A stretch of 6,279 nt of DNA from Alphaproteobacteria bacterium (GTDB taxonomy: Bacteria; Pseudomonadota; Alphaproteobacteria; Kiloniellales; J153). Below, one piece after another: positions 5,039 through 6,279 of this stretch (the first letter of the stretch is position 1; each line of letters starts with the position of its first letter). The translations under genes were made by a program, and so were the position numbers. Location of the stretch: NCBI GenBank assembly GCA_003693905.1, contig RFLL01000108.1:1-6279 (forward strand), in the 5' to 3' direction. The notes under the pieces are model-generated. The model had not been told where the DNA came from, did not search any database, and was given only the letters and a program-made list of their open reading frames with translations.

Positions 5039-6279
5039 GTGGCTGATATCGCGCGCGCCATACCCTCGGCCGTTCCAACCTGGGCGGCCACTTCCCGGGA
5101 TGATTCCGGCGGGCATCCGGTGGCGGCCGTTGCCGCGGCGATCTTTCTGGCCCTGGTCATTCACGCCGCGGCGGTCGTCCTCGGCCATGTGCCGGTGCTG
5201 GACGGCGGCCTTGTCGATGCCGATGCTTATCTGCGCCTGGTGCGCGTCGAAGAGCTGTGGCGCAACGGTGCCTGGTTCGACGCCACACTGGCGCGGGTCG
5301 ACCCGCCGGATGGTTTCGAACTCCACTGGACGCGGCCGCTCGACGTGCTGCTGCTGGCCGGGGCCGGAATCCTTGGCATCGGGATGCCGTTCGAACGGGC
5401 CTTGTACTGGTGGGGCGTGGCGCTCGGTCCGTTGTTGCAGATCGCGACCATCGCCGTCTTTCTGTGGGCGACGGGGCCACTGCTGCCGCGACGATGGCGG
5501 GGCCGGGCGGCATTTCTGTTTGTCGCACAGCCGGCCATCTTTCTGGCCTTTCTGATCGGGCGCCCCGATCATCACGGGCTGCTGGTCCTGCTGGCGACCC
5601 TGCTGATCGGGTGGACGCTGCGCTCCCTGCTTGCGCCCGAGAAGGCGGTCAATGCGTTTGCCGCCGGCACGTTCGGAGCACTGGCAGTCTGGGTCAGTAT
5701 CGAATCGCTGCTGCCGGTGGCGGTGGCTCTGGCCGGGCTGGTCGTGTCGTGGACAATGGGACATCGCCATGCGCTGGAGGCGGGACGGCGATTTTCCCTG
5801 GCATTCCTGATCGGCCTCATCATTGCCGGCGGAATCGAACGCGGCGCGGGATTGCCGACTGCCGATGACATCGATCGCCTGTCGCGAGTCCACGTGCTTC
5901 TGGCGGCGATCAATCTTGCTCTGTGGATGGTGCTCGAGCGGCTGGAACGGGCGTATACACGCCGTCACCACCGCAGCCGGCCGGGGCGGTGCGTGATCCT
6001 GATCGGATTGGCGGCAGCGGCTGGTGCGGCGATCCTGTTTCTCATCGAGCCGCGTTTCTTCGCCGATCCCATGCGCAGCGGCGACAGCCTCTATCTGAGC
6101 CGCCATCAGGCCTTCATCGACGAGCTGCAACCGTTGTTCGTTGCGCCGGAAGGAGGCGGCCCGGACGGGGTGGTCGCGGCTCTGGTTCGCCCCCTTCTAT
6201 GGCTGGGGATCACGGTGCCGGCGCTGGTGTGGCTGGGATGGCGTCTGCTGCGCACCGTCGTCGGCCCGACCGAGCGCAC
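5039..6279 (+). CDS. STT3/AglB-like GT-C family membrane glycosyltransferase, N-terminal part (runs off right edge)
   Basis: This frame has no stop from 5024 to the window end, giving 413 codons from a GTG at 5039; the C-terminus is missing. The product is very hydrophobic, with an N-terminal membrane segment (about residues 29-52, AAVAAAIFLALVIHAAAVVLG) followed by a large first loop. That loop carries an acidic motif, VDADAYLRLVRVEEL (Asp60, Asp62), comparable in place and pattern to the metal- or lipid-phosphate-binding loop of STT3/AglB/PglB enzymes. Then come PPDGFELHWTRPLD (His96-Trp97), a GRPDHHGLL motif (Asp177-His178-His179) and WVSIES (Glu222). Such enzymes transfer sugars from polyprenyl-phosphate donors on the periplasmic face. 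The acceptor is unknown. No ATG exists in frame near the start; GAGGACGG (5022-5029) lies 9 nt before the GTG, and a TTG at 5030 is an alternative. It is divergent from the PAP2 pair. An overlapping 412-residue antisense frame is rejected because it is Gln/Arg-rich and lacks domains. Confidence 0.75.
   Translation, partial: MADIARAIPSAVPTWAATSRDDSGGHPVAAVAAAIFLALVIHAAAVVLGHVPVLDGGLVDADAYLRLVRVEELWRNGAWFDATLARVDPPDGFELHWTRPLDVLLLAGAGILGIGMPFERALYWWGVALGPLLQIATIAVFLWATGPLLPRRWRGRAAFLFVAQPAIFLAFLIGRPDHHGLLVLLATLLIGWTLRSLLAPEKAVNAFAAGTFGALAVWVSIESLLPVAVALAGLVVSWTMGHRHALEAGRRFSLAFLIGLIIAGGIERGAGLPTADDIDRLSRVHVLLAAINLALWMVLERLERAYTRRHHRSRPGRCVILIGLAAAAGAAILFLIEPRFFADPMRSGDSLYLSRHQAFIDELQPLFVAPEGGGPDGVVAALVRPLLWLGITVPALVWLGWRLLRTVVGPTER

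Noticed and set aside
4892..6130. 412-residue minus-strand open frame opposite the GT-C-like gene
   Set aside because: It is rich in Gln, Arg, Asp and Pro with no domain, membrane segment or known motif, while the plus frame gives a coherent hydrophobic protein with GT-C-like motifs. It is an antisense artefact of GC-rich codon use.

Overview
The window looks like GC-rich chromosomal DNA from an alphaproteobacterium. The base for this is the gene order pilA-cpaA-cpaB-cpaC, as in the Caulobacter-type Tad/Flp pilus locus, and strongly GC-rich codon use broken only by short AT-rich intergenic islands. No genus can be named from the sequence. There are no tRNA or rRNA genes, insertion sequences or CRISPR arrays.

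Positions 1-2035, minus strand, read right to left, are the start of a tad (tight adherence, type IVc pilus) locus: a 61-residue Flp/Fap pilin (pilA), a prepilin peptidase (cpaA), a SAF-domain assembly protein (cpaB) and the N-terminal 90 residues of the outer-membrane secretin (cpaC), which runs off the left edge. cpaA, cpaB and cpaC are tightly packed (4-nt gap, then an ATGA overlap). pilA is set apart by about 150 nt holding two hairpins. The second is a good intrinsic terminator that ends almost on the cpaA start codon, which suggests abundant pilin mRNA and lower readthrough into the assembly genes.

Positions 2036-2221 are an AT-rich spacer with the probable pilA promoter and overlapping inverted repeats. 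Positions 2222-4538, minus strand, hold two tandem, paralogous polytopic membrane proteins of the PAP2/Aur1-like phosphatase-transferase superfamily. They are 16 nt apart and both keep the His and Asp motifs. Their substrate is unknown.

Positions 4539-5038 are a roughly 500-nt divergent intergenic region with a candidate plus-strand promoter, a 15-bp inverted repeat and a hairpin. From 5039 to the right edge, plus strand, runs the N-terminal 413 codons of a large polytopic protein that resembles STT3/AglB-type GT-C glycosyltransferases. It has no stop codon inside the window.

The pilus genes form a coherent machine: PilA is processed by CpaA, and CpaB and CpaC build the envelope channel. The PAP2 pair and the GT-C-like gene are membrane enzymes of the kind that act on lipid-linked sugars or lipid headgroups. 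Placing them beside a pilus locus invites, but does not prove, a role in glycan transfer or lipid-carrier recycling near the pilus.
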